64,000 bases of DNA from contig NZ_JAAVVE010000006.1 of the NCBI RefSeq assembly GCF_018449795.1, forward strand, positions 1-64,000. Reading direction: 5' to 3'. The position numbers were made by a program, and so were the translations under genes. A model generated the notes under the pieces. That model was not told where the DNA came from. It did not search any database and was given only the letters and a program-made list of their open reading frames with translations. Below are positions 52,013 through 61,292 of this stretch, piece after piece. Within the stretch, counting starts at the first letter, position 1. Every line of letters begins with the position of its first letter. This DNA is from Sphingomonas sp. dw_22. Lineage in GTDB: Bacteria > Pseudomonadota > Alphaproteobacteria > Sphingomonadales > Sphingomonadaceae.

Positions 52013-53440
52013 ATGGCGCGAGGAATATTGGGGCCGCTCAAGCCGCTCGGCATCCAGGGCTCGGATGAGCCGGACCGCAAGCTCCGCAAGACGCTCAGCT
52101 GGCCGCATCTGATCGCGCTCGGCATCGGCGCGATCGTGGGGACCGGCATCTACACGCTGACCGGGGTGGGCGCCGATCGCGCCGGGCCGGCCGTGATCCT
52201 GGCATTCGCGATCGCCGGCCTGGTCTGCGCCTGCGCGGCGCTGGCCTATGCCGAGATGGCAACGCTGATCCCCACCGCGGGCAGCGCCTATACCTATACC
52301 TATTCGGCGATCGGCGAGACGCTCGCATGGATCGTCGGCTGGAGCCTGATCCTCGAATATTCGCTGGCGTGCAGCACGGTCGCGGTCGGCTGGTCGGCCT
52401 ATCTGGTCGGCTGGATCGAGGCGGCGGGCGTCCATCTGCCGCATGCGATCCTCGCGGGGCCGCATGGCGGCGGCATCGTGAACCTGCCCGCCGTCCTGGT
52501 GGCGATGGCGGTGGCGGGCATGCTGATCGCGGGCACGCGCGAGAGCGCGACGTTCAACATCCTCCTGGTCGTCATCAAGCTGACCGCGCTGGCGCTGTTC
52601 GTCGCGCTCGCGCTGCCGGCGTTCAGCGGCGCGCATTTCGAGCCGTTCATGCCCTATGGCTTCACCAGCCATGTCGACGCGACCGGCACGCAGCGCGGAG
52701 TGATGGCGGCGGCGGCGATCGTGTTCTTCGCCTTTTACGGCTTCGATGCAGTGGCGACCTCTGCCGAGGAAGCCAAGAATCCCGGGCGCGATCTCACTAT
52801 CGGCATCATCGGCTCGATGGCGGCATGCACGATCATCTACATGCTCGTCGCGGTCGCTGCGATCGGCGCGGTCGACTATCTCGATCTCGGCAAGTCGGCC
52901 GAGCCGCTCGCCTATGTGCTGCGCACACTGCACCATCCGCTGGCGGCCTGGGCGATCGGCCTCGCGGCGCTGATCGCGCTGCCGTCGGTGATCCTGGTGA
53001 TGATGTATGGGCAGAGTCGCATCTTCTTCGTCATGTCGCGCGACGGGCTGTTGCCGCGCAGCCTGAGCCGCGTCTCGGCGCGCACCGGATCGCCGGCGCG
53101 CATCACCGCGATCACCGGGGTGTTCGTGGCGCTGGTCGCAGGGTTCTTCCGTCTGGACGAGATCGCTGAGCTCGCCAATGCCGGCACGCTGCTCGCCTTC
53201 ATCGCGGTCGCCGCCTGCATGATGGTGCTGCGCAGGAAGATGCCGGAGCTGCCGCGCGTGTTCAAATGCCCCGCGCCCTATGTCGTGGGCACGCTGGCCA
53301 TCCTGGGTTGCATCTATCTGATCTTCAGCCTGCCGGAGAAGACCCTGGTCCGCTTCGGCTATTGGAACCTGATCGGGATCGCGGTCTATCTTCTCTACGG
53401 GAGGGCGCGGAGCCTGGCCGGCAAGGGTCATGCGGTGTGA
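52013..53440 (+). CDS. APC-family amino acid permease
   Basis: 475 residues with about 12 membrane helices. The first helix carries the APC motif 'IALGIGAIVGTGIYTLTG', and 'GFDAVATSAEEAKNPGRDLT' is the conserved loop of the cationic amino acid transporter (CAT/YfnA-like) branch. It is an inner-membrane importer. Position behind the epimerase suggests hydroxyproline or proline as substrate. GGGGGAG precedes the ATG at 52013. A terminator-like hairpin follows at 53478. Confidence 0.9.
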   Translation: MARGILGPLKPLGIQGSDEPDRKLRKTLSWPHLIALGIGAIVGTGIYTLTGVGADRAGPAVILAFAIAGLVCACAALAYAEMATLIPTAGSAYTYTYSAIGETLAWIVGWSLILEYSLACSTVAVGWSAYLVGWIEAAGVHLPHAILAGPHGGGIVNLPAVLVAMAVAGMLIAGTRESATFNILLVVIKLTALALFVALALPAFSGAHFEPFMPYGFTSHVDATGTQRGVMAAAAIVFFAFYGFDAVATSAEEAKNPGRDLTIGIIGSMAACTIIYMLVAVAAIGAVDYLDLGKSAEPLAYVLRTLHHPLAAWAIGLAALIALPSVILVMMYGQSRIFFVMSRDGLLPRSLSRVSARTGSPARITAITGVFVALVAGFFRLDEIAELANAGTLLAFIAVAACMMVLRRKMPELPRVFKCPAPYVVGTLAILGCIYLIFSLPEKTLVRFGYWNLIGIAVYLLYGRARSLAGKGHAV

Positions 53441-53477
53441 CCGGAATCTGACCGCGGCATCCGAATCGCAAGCGACC

Positions 53478-53507
53478 AGGGGCCCGTCCGGCAAGGACGG
53501 GCCCCTT
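53478..53507 (+). terminator. Terminator after the amino acid permease
   Basis: AGGGGCCCGTCC (53478-53489) pairs with GGACGGGCCCCTT (53495-53507), a 12-base GC-rich stem with a five-base loop followed by a T/C-rich stretch. It closes the deaminase-epimerase-permease unit. Confidence 0.8.
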
Positions 53508-53610
53508 CTCGTTGCGACATATCCGCACGGTCCACAGCGCTGATTGCGACAAAAAATACCAGGGAATGACATGTTTTTGAAACAAGGCTGGACGGCACAA
53601 TACGTAGATA

Positions 53611-53624
53611 GTATACGGTATATT
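53611..53624. promoter_or_regulatory. Candidate GntR operator, site 3 (upstream of TonB receptor)
   Basis: GTATACGGTATATT, identical to site 1 (41080) over 13 bases, in an AT-rich stretch 60 bases before the TonB-receptor ATG. It probably overlaps the promoter. Confidence 0.6.
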
Positions 53625-53684
53625 ACTGACCGAATCGGGAATACCCGCTCGTCTCAGATCCACGAAGATTGATCAGGGGGTCAC

Positions 53685-56396
53685 ATGAAGCGCTTTGGAA
53701 CCTCGTTCTTGTTGCTCGCGGCCGCCGCGCCGCTCGCATTCGCCACCGCCGCGCGGGCCCAGGACGCGACGCCGCCGGCGCCCTCGCAGGACGTCCCGGA
53801 AGCCGAAGCCGGCGAGGCGATCGTCGTTACCGGCTCGCGCCTGCCTTCGACCGACCTGACCGGTGCGGCGCCGCTCACCATCCTGGATCGCAACGAGATC
53901 GAGGCTACGGGAAGCACCAGCATCGGTGAGCTCGTGCGCGAGTTGCCGGTCGCTTCCGCATCGGCCAGCGACACTGCGGGCCGCGGCAATGACGGTTCGG
54001 CCAATGTCGCCTTGCGCGGATTGAGCGCGGTCAACACCCTCGTTCTCGTCAACGGGCGCCGGATGCTCTCGAACAGTTCGGGAGGCACGGTCGACCTCAA
54101 CAGCGTGCCGTTCGAAGCGGTCGATCGCGTCGAGGTGCTGCAGGACGGCGCATCGGCGGTCTATGGTACGGATGCCGTCGCCGGCGTGGTCAACATCATC
54201 CTGCGCCGCGATTTCGACGGCCTGCTGCTCAAGGCCGGATACGGCATCACCAGCCGCGGCGACCTGCCCAATCGCGAGTTGAGCGGCACCTTCGGCCGCA
54301 AGTTCGACAATGGCGGATTCGTGTTCAACGCCAGCTATCGCGAGACCGGCGGCAACCTGATCGGCGACCGTCCGATCAGCCGCGATCCCGATTGGCGCGG
54401 GATGGGCGGCCGCAATTTCCGCGATTCCGCGCCGACCTCCGGCACCGCGTTCAAGGGCCTGGATCCGACCCGTCCCGACACGATCATGATCATCAAGGAC
54501 GGCGTGGCCCAGGGCACGACGCTCGCCGATTATCGCGACGCCTATTTCCCCGGCGTGTTCACCGACGCGAGCGGCACGCAGAACGACGGCATCAACTATT
54601 GGCAGTACGAAAGCAGCGCTTCGGAAATAAAGCAGTTCAATACGACCTTCGCGGGCGAATATGAGCTCGGATCGGGCATCAAGGCGTTCGTCGAGAGCGG
54701 TTTCAGCCATCGCACGTCGCTCGGCTTCCTCGCGCCGGACTATTTCGACGGCACGATCACGGTAAGTGCGGACAACCGGTTCAATCCCTTCGGCCGCGAT
54801 CTGGTCGCGTATCGCACGCTGGTGGAGGAAGGGCTGAGCGCGGGCCGCCGCAGCGCCGTCGAGTCCAACCTGTATCGCATCGTCACCGGCCTGGAAGGCC
54901 AGTTCGGCTCGACCTGGCGCTGGGACGTGTCGGCGAACCTCCAGCATCTCAACCAATATACCGACAGCGGCAAGGGCGTGGTGACCGCCCGCCTGCAGCG
55001 CGCCGTCGGCCCGGACGCCGCCTGCGCCGCTTATACCGGCTGCATCCCGATCGACCTGTTCTCGGCGGTGGGCTCGATCACCCAGGCGCAGCTCGACTCG
55101 GTCTCGGCCCAGCATTTCCGCGACGTGACCGCCGATCTCCGCTCGTTCGTGGCCAACGTGTCGGGCACCGTGCTGCCGCTCTGGGCGGGCGATCTCAACG
55201 TCGCGCTCGGCGCCGAATATCGCGAGGAGAGCTTCAAGCAGGTCCAGGACAACGCACCCGACTATCCGACCCAGACGCCGCCGTTCCTGCCGCCGATGCG
55301 CAAGGTCTCGGAAGTCTATGCCGAAGTCGGCCTGCCGCTGCTCAAGGATGTGCCTTTCTTCTATCGTCTCGATGTCGAGGCGGCCGGGCGCTACTCGCAC
55401 TACAATGCGTTCGGCGACACCTGGAACCCGAAGGTCGGCATCAAGTGGCGGCCCTATAGCGACCTGCTGATCCGCGGCTCATGGGGCACCGCCTTCCGCG
55501 CACCGACCTTCGGCGAGGCGAACTCGACCCAGAGCCGCGGCTATCGCCCGGTCACCGATCCGTGCGCCACTGCGCAATATTCGGCGCTTTCCGGCTGCCA
55601 CGGCATCCAGGCGCCGGTCACCACCGGCACCTTCGTGGTCACCGGCGGCAACCCGAACCTGGAGCCGGAAAAGGCCAAGACGCTGACGGTCGGCGCGGTG
55701 TTCACGCCCAGCTTCGTCCCGCGCCTGTCGCTGACGGTCGATTATTATCACATCAAGAAGTCCAACATCATCGGCATCGCGGATGTCGACTATATCATCG
55801 CCCAGAACGCCGCCGGGCTCGACTATGTCGATCGCGTCACCCGCAACCCGGACGGATCGATCTACGAGATGTTCGCGACCCGCGACAATCTGCTCGACCA
55901 GAGCATCAAGGGCATCGACATCGGGCTGGAATATACGACGACGCCCGCTTCATGGGGCAAGCTCAACACCCGTATCGACGCGACCTACATGTATTCCTAC
56001 ACGCTGTCGCCGGCGCCGAACCAGCCCGCGGTCGAGCGCATCGGCACCTATACCACCGCGATCGGCACGCTGCCGCGGTGGAAGGCCAATGCACGATTCA
56101 CCTGGTCGCTCGACGACCTGACCGTCAGCTATGGCCTGCGCTATGTCGGCGGGGTCCGCAACGATGCGTCGCTGCTGGTCGACGGCAAGCATCTGATGGC
56201 CGATTCCTATCTGCAGAACGACATCTCGGTGAGCTACGACATCGCTTCGGCCAAGGCGAAGATGACCCTGGGCGTGGAGAATATCGGCGATGCGATGCCG
56301 CCGTTCCTCGAGGGCAATTACGCCAACGGTTTCGACAATCTGATCTTCAATTCGCGCGGACGCTTCTTCTACGTCCGGCTGCAAAAGGGCTTCTGA
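53685..56396 (+). CDS. TonB-dependent outer-membrane receptor (first)
   Basis: 903 residues. Signal peptide 'AAPLAFATAARAQ', a possible TonB box region 'GEAIVVTGSRLPSTDL', and a plug domain with 'VALRGLSAVNTLVLVNGRRM' and 'DRVEVLQDGASAVYGTDAVA'. A 22-strand barrel follows, ending 'RFFYVRLQKGF' with the terminal aromatic needed for BAM insertion. It would import a bulky substrate, here probably peptides, across the outer membrane with TonB energy. It carries the proposed GntR operator upstream and is followed by an M1 peptidase gene, forming an uptake-plus-peptidase pair. Confidence 0.95.
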   Translation: MKRFGTSFLLLAAAAPLAFATAARAQDATPPAPSQDVPEAEAGEAIVVTGSRLPSTDLTGAAPLTILDRNEIEATGSTSIGELVRELPVASASASDTAGRGNDGSANVALRGLSAVNTLVLVNGRRMLSNSSGGTVDLNSVPFEAVDRVEVLQDGASAVYGTDAVAGVVNIILRRDFDGLLLKAGYGITSRGDLPNRELSGTFGRKFDNGGFVFNASYRETGGNLIGDRPISRDPDWRGMGGRNFRDSAPTSGTAFKGLDPTRPDTIMIIKDGVAQGTTLADYRDAYFPGVFTDASGTQNDGINYWQYESSASEIKQFNTTFAGEYELGSGIKAFVESGFSHRTSLGFLAPDYFDGTITVSADNRFNPFGRDLVAYRTLVEEGLSAGRRSAVESNLYRIVTGLEGQFGSTWRWDVSANLQHLNQYTDSGKGVVTARLQRAVGPDAACAAYTGCIPIDLFSAVGSITQAQLDSVSAQHFRDVTADLRSFVANVSGTVLPLWAGDLNVALGAEYREESFKQVQDNAPDYPTQTPPFLPPMRKVSEVYAEVGLPLLKDVPFFYRLDVEAAGRYSHYNAFGDTWNPKVGIKWRPYSDLLIRGSWGTAFRAPTFGEANSTQSRGYRPVTDPCATAQYSALSGCHGIQAPVTTGTFVVTGGNPNLEPEKAKTLTVGAVFTPSFVPRLSLTVDYYHIKKSNIIGIADVDYIIAQNAAGLDYVDRVTRNPDGSIYEMFATRDNLLDQSIKGIDIGLEYTTTPASWGKLNTRIDATYMYSYTLSPAPNQPAVERIGTYTTAIGTLPRWKANARFTWSLDDLTVSYGLRYVGGVRNDASLLVDGKHLMADSYLQNDISVSYDIASAKAKMTLGVENIGDAMPPFLEGNYANGFDNLIFNSRGRFFYVRLQKGF

Positions 56397-56422
56397 GCCC
56401 GCGTCCACCGTCCCCCCGCGGT

Positions 56423-56456
56423 CGGCACCGGAGAGCCCAACAGGCCCCCGGTGCCG
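56423..56456 (+). other. Hairpin between TonB receptor and M1 peptidase
   Basis: CGGCACCGG (56423-56431) and CCGGTGCCG (56448-56456) form a nine-base stem. A wider pairing, GTCCACCG (56403) with CGGTGGAC (56467), encloses it. It lies in a 114-base gap within a likely operon and may lower downstream expression or stabilise the receptor mRNA. Confidence 0.5.
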
Positions 56457-56510
56457 CTTGCGCAAGCGGTGGACGGCGGCGAAACCACTTTGTCTTCCAG
56501 GAGGGACGGG

Positions 56511-58268
56511 ATGAATCGACGGTGGGTGTCTGGATTGCTGTGCGGCGCGGCGGCGATCGGCGGAGCGAATGCGGCGTGCGCACAGCGCCAGGTGGCGGCG
56601 CCGATCACCGATCCCAACGATCCCAGATATGTGACGGAGCAGACCCGCAAGATGGGCGGGGTGATGCCGCCCGAGCAGCTGGCGCTGGTGTTCGACCATC
56701 TCGACCTCGCGCTGAAGGTCTTTCCCGATCGGAAGCGCATCGAAGGCGACGTCACCCTCGACCTGCACACCAAGGCGCAGATCGGCACGCTGATCCTCGA
56801 CCTCTTCCCCAAATACGCGATTTCCGCGATCTATCTCGACGGCAGGAAGCTGGCCCCCGGCCGCTATGCCAATCCCGAGGGCCAGCTGCGCATCGCGCTG
56901 GCCAGGCCGATCAAGCCAGGCACCAAGCTGGTCGCGCGCGTTGTCTATTCGGGCACGCCGCCGCTCGCCAAGCGCCCGCCCTGGGAAGGGGGCACCACCT
57001 GGGGCACCACGCCCGACGGCAAGTCGCCCTGGATCGACACCTCCCTGTGGGGCGGCGGCTGCGACATGCTCTATCCGTGCCTCGACCATCCGACGCTCAA
57101 GCCCGCCACCTCCGACCTGCACTATACCGTGCCCGCCGGACTGATGGCGCCGGGCAACGGCGCGCTGGTCAGCAAGGTGGAGAAGGACGGCTGGACCACC
57201 TGGAACTGGCACGCGCGCAGCATCCACACCTATGGCTCGGTGCTCGACGTAGGACCGTACAAGGTAATGGAGGGCGACTATAAGAGCCGCTTCGGCAACG
57301 TCATTCCGATGCGCTTCTTCTATCTCCCGGGCGAGGAGAAACAGGCGGCCGAGCTGTTCGCCGAATTCCCCAAGACGCTGACCTTCTGGGAAGCGGTGAT
57401 CGGGCCCTATCCCTGGGCCGACCAGAAGATGGGCGTCATCCGCGTGCCGTTCTCGGGCCTGGAGAACCAGACGCTGATCGGCTATTCGAACAACTATCCC
57501 AAGACGCCCTATGGCTGGGATTGGCTGATGAACCACGAATTCTCGCACGAATGGTTCGCCAATCAGCTCTCCAACGCCAATTATGACGATCTGTGGCTGC
57601 ACGAGGGCCTGGGCTCCTATGCCCAGCCGCTGCTCGCGGAATTCTATGGCGGCGAGATCGACTATATGGCGCAGCTCAAGTCGCAGCGCGCCGGCATCCG
57701 CAACGAGCAGCCGCTGGTCTCCGGGCAGGAGCGGCCGGAAAAGGCGGTCTATGCCGACCCGACCGGCCCGCGCGGCGACATCTACACCAAGGGGAGCTGG
57801 GTTGCCCACACGCTGCGCAAGCTGATCGGCGACGACGCATTCTTTACCTCGATCCGCACGCTGGTCTATGGTCGTCCGGATCCCCGGCCGGGCAATTTCA
57901 CGCCGCAGTTCGGCAGCACTCCGGGCTTCCTCAAGATCGTCAACGGCGTGACGGGGAAGGACTATAAGTGGTTCTTCGACGTCTATCTCTATCGCGCCGC
58001 GCTGCCCAAGCTGGTCGCAACACGCGCGAACGGAATGCTGAGAGTGCATTGGCAGACGCCGGACGACCTGCCTTTCCCCATGCCGCTTGAGGTCAAGATC
58101 GACGGCAGGACCGTCACGCTCCCGATGGCCGATGGAACCGGAGAGGCGCCGGCATCCGAATGGTCCGCGGTGACGATCGATCCGAACTCGAAGATATTGA
58201 TGCAGTCCGACGCGATCGACAAATATCAGGCATGGCAGGCGGCGCAGCCGCCTGCGAGACCACGATGA
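56511..58268 (+). CDS. Secreted M1-family zinc metallopeptidase (first)
   Basis: 585 residues with signal peptide ('VSGLLCGAAAIGGANAACAQ'). The gluzincin motif is complete: 'NHEFSHEWFANQL' (HExxH) with the third ligand Glu in 'LWLHEGLGSYAQP' 18 residues on, and 'PFSGLENQTLIGY' equals the GxMEN-type aminopeptidase loop. It trims N-terminal residues from peptides. ATG 56511 is preceded by GGAGGGACGGG. It follows the TonB receptor on the same strand, a typical pairing for peptide use. Confidence 0.9.
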   Translation: MNRRWVSGLLCGAAAIGGANAACAQRQVAAPITDPNDPRYVTEQTRKMGGVMPPEQLALVFDHLDLALKVFPDRKRIEGDVTLDLHTKAQIGTLILDLFPKYAISAIYLDGRKLAPGRYANPEGQLRIALARPIKPGTKLVARVVYSGTPPLAKRPPWEGGTTWGTTPDGKSPWIDTSLWGGGCDMLYPCLDHPTLKPATSDLHYTVPAGLMAPGNGALVSKVEKDGWTTWNWHARSIHTYGSVLDVGPYKVMEGDYKSRFGNVIPMRFFYLPGEEKQAAELFAEFPKTLTFWEAVIGPYPWADQKMGVIRVPFSGLENQTLIGYSNNYPKTPYGWDWLMNHEFSHEWFANQLSNANYDDLWLHEGLGSYAQPLLAEFYGGEIDYMAQLKSQRAGIRNEQPLVSGQERPEKAVYADPTGPRGDIYTKGSWVAHTLRKLIGDDAFFTSIRTLVYGRPDPRPGNFTPQFGSTPGFLKIVNGVTGKDYKWFFDVYLYRAALPKLVATRANGMLRVHWQTPDDLPFPMPLEVKIDGRTVTLPMADGTGEAPASEWSAVTIDPNSKILMQSDAIDKYQAWQAAQPPARPR

Positions 58269-58276
58269 GATTGCGT

Positions 58277-58304
58277 GTTCGCCAGCCTGGCTGCCGGCGA
58301 ACAG
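58277..58304. terminator. Hairpin between convergent M1 peptidase genes
   Basis: TGTTCGCC (58277-58284) pairs with GGCGAACA (58297-58304) around a 12-base loop, just after the first M1 stop. The 149-base convergent gap holds nothing else that I can identify. Confidence 0.5.
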
Positions 58305-58417
58305 GACAGCCCGGTCCGACTGATCGGTCCGGCAGCGTATGTCGATCGATATCGTCTCGATAGAGCGATGGTAAGGCTGCGGTAGATGTCGCTACGGGAC
58401 CAGGCGGGTTCCGGCCG

Positions 58418-60088
58418 TCAGCGCCGGGTCAGCGTCACGTCGGCGAGCAATTTGGTGTCCGGATCGAACAGCAGCTCGGCCGGCGCCTTCTCGGCCGGAA
58501 TGGTGAATTCCTGCTGCTTGGCGTCGATGTCGAAGCGCTGGATGCGGAGCGCGCCGCGCGGCTCGTCGCTGATGCCGATCTCGAAGGGCAGGCGATAGGC
58601 CGCGCCGGTCTGGGACTGGGTGACGGAGACACGCACCGCCTTTGCCGCCGCGTCATAGACCCAACTCACGTCGAGCTTGGGGGAATCTACCCGCGTCAGC
58701 CACTGGTCGAAGAACCAGCCGAGATCCTGGCCCGAGGCGGCCTCCATCGCGCGCCGCAGGTCCGCCGTGGTGGCGTGGCCGCCATGATGATCGGCATAAT
58801 AGGTCTTGATCGCCTTGAAGAAGATCGGCGACGTCACCTGCTGGCGCAGCATGTGCAGTACCCAGCCGCCCTTCACATATTGCACGCGGCTGAGATCCGG
58901 GCCCGCCGCATCGTCCGCCGGCGTGATGACCGGATCGCGCTCGCGCCGTTCGGCGGCCAGGGCGCCGGTGCGTTCGCTGCGCAGCGAAGTGACGAACGCG
59001 TCGCGCCCGTCATAATGCTCCGCATAGAGATCGGCGAAATAGGTGGCGAAAGCCTCGCTCAACCACACATCGCCCCAGCCGCCTTCCGTGATCGAATCGC
59101 CGAACCATTGATGCGCGATCTCGTGCGCGAGGAGCCCCGAGCGGGAGAGCGCCGCCGCGTCCGCATTGCCGCGCCGGGGCGTCGGCTTCTCACCGTCGCG
59201 CACGCCGCCGCCGCCGTAGAAGATCACGCTGGCATGCTCGGTGCTCGACCGGTCGAACGGCGCGACCACCTGTCCGAGCTTCTCATAGGGGAACGGCCCC
59301 ACCAGATCGCCGAAGAAGTCGATCGTCCGGCGCGCCACGGTGAAGCCGTTCTCGACATCGACCTTCTGCCCGGTCGGCGCCCAGATGACGAGCGGCACGC
59401 CGCGCGCGCTGCCGCCATAATAGGTCTGGAAACGCGCGATCGCGACCGCGTTGAGCCAGGGGGTGATCGGCACGCCCTGCTTCCAGTGCGTCACCTTGCG
59501 CCCGTCGCCCAGCGCGACCTCGCTGTCGAGCAGGCCGTTGGCGGCCACGGTATATTGCTCGGGCGCGGTTATCACGAACTCGGTCGTCACCTTGGACGAT
59601 ACGTGATCGAGCGTCGGCGCCCATTCGCGCATCTTGGTCGGCCAGTTCCAGGTGAAGATGCCGCGCTGGCCGGCGTCGGTGGTGCCGAAGCGCATCCCGT
59701 CCTGCGGCTCGCCCGCATATTTGATGTGGTATTCGCGTACCTCGCCTGCCCCGGGCGCGGTGCCGAGCTGGATCGTCAGCCGCTGGCCCTGATGGGTGAA
59801 GCGCGTCGCGGCACCGCCCTGCGTCACCGATGCCACGGTCATGCCGGTGCCGTCCGCGCGCGGCGCGGCCAGGTCGAGGAAGAAATGGTCGACGCCCGGC
59901 GCGGTGAAGCGGACGGTGACGACCGTTTCCCCCTGGATCCGATGGGTGTTGTCCGCAACCTCCACGTTGAAGACATAATGCTCGACCGAGATGCCCGGCT
60001 GGCGCTCATAGGTGTCGGCGCGCGCCGGCATGCCGCCAAGCACCGTGCAGCAGGCCAGCGCCGCCGCAAGCCGCAACGATCGTCTCAC
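58418..60088 (-). CDS. Secreted M1-family zinc metallopeptidase (second)
   Basis: 556 residues. GTG at 60088 gives a clean signal peptide ('LRLAAALACCTVLGGMPARA') with AAGGGA upstream; longer frames would run into the hydrolase gene. Zinc site: 'LLAHEIAHQWFGDSI' and third ligand Glu in 'VWLSEAFATYFADLY'. The substrate-loop GxMEN motif is altered to 'SSTEHASVIFYGG', keeping the Glu but losing the Gly-x-Met and Asn, so specificity or aminopeptidase activity may differ from canonical M1 enzymes. It is probably the last gene of the unit TonB receptor (second)-hydrolase-M1. Confidence 0.9.
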   Translation of the reverse strand: MRRSLRLAAALACCTVLGGMPARADTYERQPGISVEHYVFNVEVADNTHRIQGETVVTVRFTAPGVDHFFLDLAAPRADGTGMTVASVTQGGAATRFTHQGQRLTIQLGTAPGAGEVREYHIKYAGEPQDGMRFGTTDAGQRGIFTWNWPTKMREWAPTLDHVSSKVTTEFVITAPEQYTVAANGLLDSEVALGDGRKVTHWKQGVPITPWLNAVAIARFQTYYGGSARGVPLVIWAPTGQKVDVENGFTVARRTIDFFGDLVGPFPYEKLGQVVAPFDRSSTEHASVIFYGGGGVRDGEKPTPRRGNADAAALSRSGLLAHEIAHQWFGDSITEGGWGDVWLSEAFATYFADLYAEHYDGRDAFVTSLRSERTGALAAERRERDPVITPADDAAGPDLSRVQYVKGGWVLHMLRQQVTSPIFFKAIKTYYADHHGGHATTADLRRAMEAASGQDLGWFFDQWLTRVDSPKLDVSWVYDAAAKAVRVSVTQSQTGAAYRLPFEIGISDEPRGALRIQRFDIDAKQQEFTIPAEKAPAELLFDPDTKLLADVTLTRR

Positions 60089-60126
60089 ATTCGTCCCTTT
60101 CCGGTTATCGCCGTTTGCCGGCATCA

Positions 60127-61257
60127 TCAGTCGCGCATGAACTCGACGACGCGATTGCCCCACAGCTTGGGCCGCATCGTCGTGCCGTGTCCGACCGTAT
60201 CCGGGCCGAACGGTATCATCATGAACTGATCGGGCCTGAGCTTCGCCGCCATGCGCGGCACCTCGCCGGCCCGGGGATCGTTGACGAAATCGTCGTCGCT
60301 GTTGATCCACAGGATCTTCGCCTTGATCTTCGCGAGATCGGGCTCGGGGTTATAGTCCCGCGACGCATCGAACTGGTAGATCATGTCGTTGGCGTCCTGC
60401 CGCGGCGCGGTCTGGAGCAACTGATCGATATGCGCGTCCGCTGCCTCGCGCGTGGGGAACTGGCGTTGCAGCGTTGCCGCGGTCGAGGTGGAGAAGCTGA
60501 GGATGTAGTTCGCCTCGCGCAGGCCCGAGAACGGCTCGGTCGTGTAGTCGCCGCCCATATAGGCGGGGTCGCTCTTGATGCTTTCGATGAGCATCTTGCG
60601 GAACAGCCGGTTGCGGCCGGCGATCGCGGTCGGCGTGCAGGCGAGCGGCAGGATGCGCTTCATCGCGTCCGGATAGGCGATGCCCCATACCCAGGAATGC
60701 ATGCATCCCATCGACTGGCCGCCGATCAGTTCGAACTTCTGGATGCCCAGATGCTGGGCCAGCGCATGCTGCGCGTTCACCATGTCGAGATAGTTGTATT
60801 TGGGGAAACGCGCCTTCAGCCCGTCGCTGGGCTTCGCGCTGCCGCCATGGCCGATGGCGTCGGGCATGACGATGAAATATCTGGTGATGTCGAATACCTG
60901 GCCGGGGCCGAACACCTCGTTGCCGAAGGCCGCCGAGGCCATGCCGCGCCCGGAGCCGCCGGTGCCGTGGAGCAGCATGATCGCGTTGGTGACATGACCC
61001 TGGGCATCGCGCTTCGGCGTGCCCAGCGTCGCATAGTGGATGTTCAGCCTGGCCAGCGTCTCGCCGATGTGGAACTTGAAGTCGGGGACGGCATAATCGG
61101 CCTCGACGGTCTTCCACGGCGACGGCGGCCGCTGTGGGGCAGGGGCCGCGGGCGCCGGCTGCGCCTGTTGCGCCCCGGCGCTCGCTCCCATGCCCGCCGC
61201 GCCCAGCGCCGCGAGCCCGAGAAGGAGACGGCGGATATTCGATACGGTTCCGTTCAT
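60127..61257 (-). CDS. Secreted alpha/beta hydrolase (homoserine O-acetyltransferase-like fold)
   Basis: 376 residues. Signal peptide 'LLLGLAALGAAGMGASAGAQ' then a Pro/Ala linker. The hydrolase fold has an oxyanion segment 'IMLLHGTGGSGRGM', nucleophile Ser in 'LIGGQSMGCMHSW', Asp in 'ILWINSDDDFVNDP' and His in 'DTVGHGTTMRPKLW'. The sequence is closest in style to MetX-type acyltransferases, but export makes a role in homoserine metabolism unlikely; an esterase or peptide-modifying hydrolase is more plausible. It lies between the TonB receptor and the M1 peptidase on the same strand. Confidence 0.82.
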   Translation of the reverse strand: MNGTVSNIRRLLLGLAALGAAGMGASAGAQQAQPAPAAPAPQRPPSPWKTVEADYAVPDFKFHIGETLARLNIHYATLGTPKRDAQGHVTNAIMLLHGTGGSGRGMASAAFGNEVFGPGQVFDITRYFIVMPDAIGHGGSAKPSDGLKARFPKYNYLDMVNAQHALAQHLGIQKFELIGGQSMGCMHSWVWGIAYPDAMKRILPLACTPTAIAGRNRLFRKMLIESIKSDPAYMGGDYTTEPFSGLREANYILSFSTSTAATLQRQFPTREAADAHIDQLLQTAPRQDANDMIYQFDASRDYNPEPDLAKIKAKILWINSDDDFVNDPRAGEVPRMAAKLRPDQFMMIPFGPDTVGHGTTMRPKLWGNRVVEFMRD

Positions 61258-61292
61258 ATCCAAGCCCTTATGATGACAGATCGGGAGCATGC

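Noticed and set aside
60127..61257. metX, homoserine O-acetyltransferase
   Set aside because: The protein has a secretion signal and sits in a receptor-peptidase unit; a cytoplasmic methionine enzyme would not.
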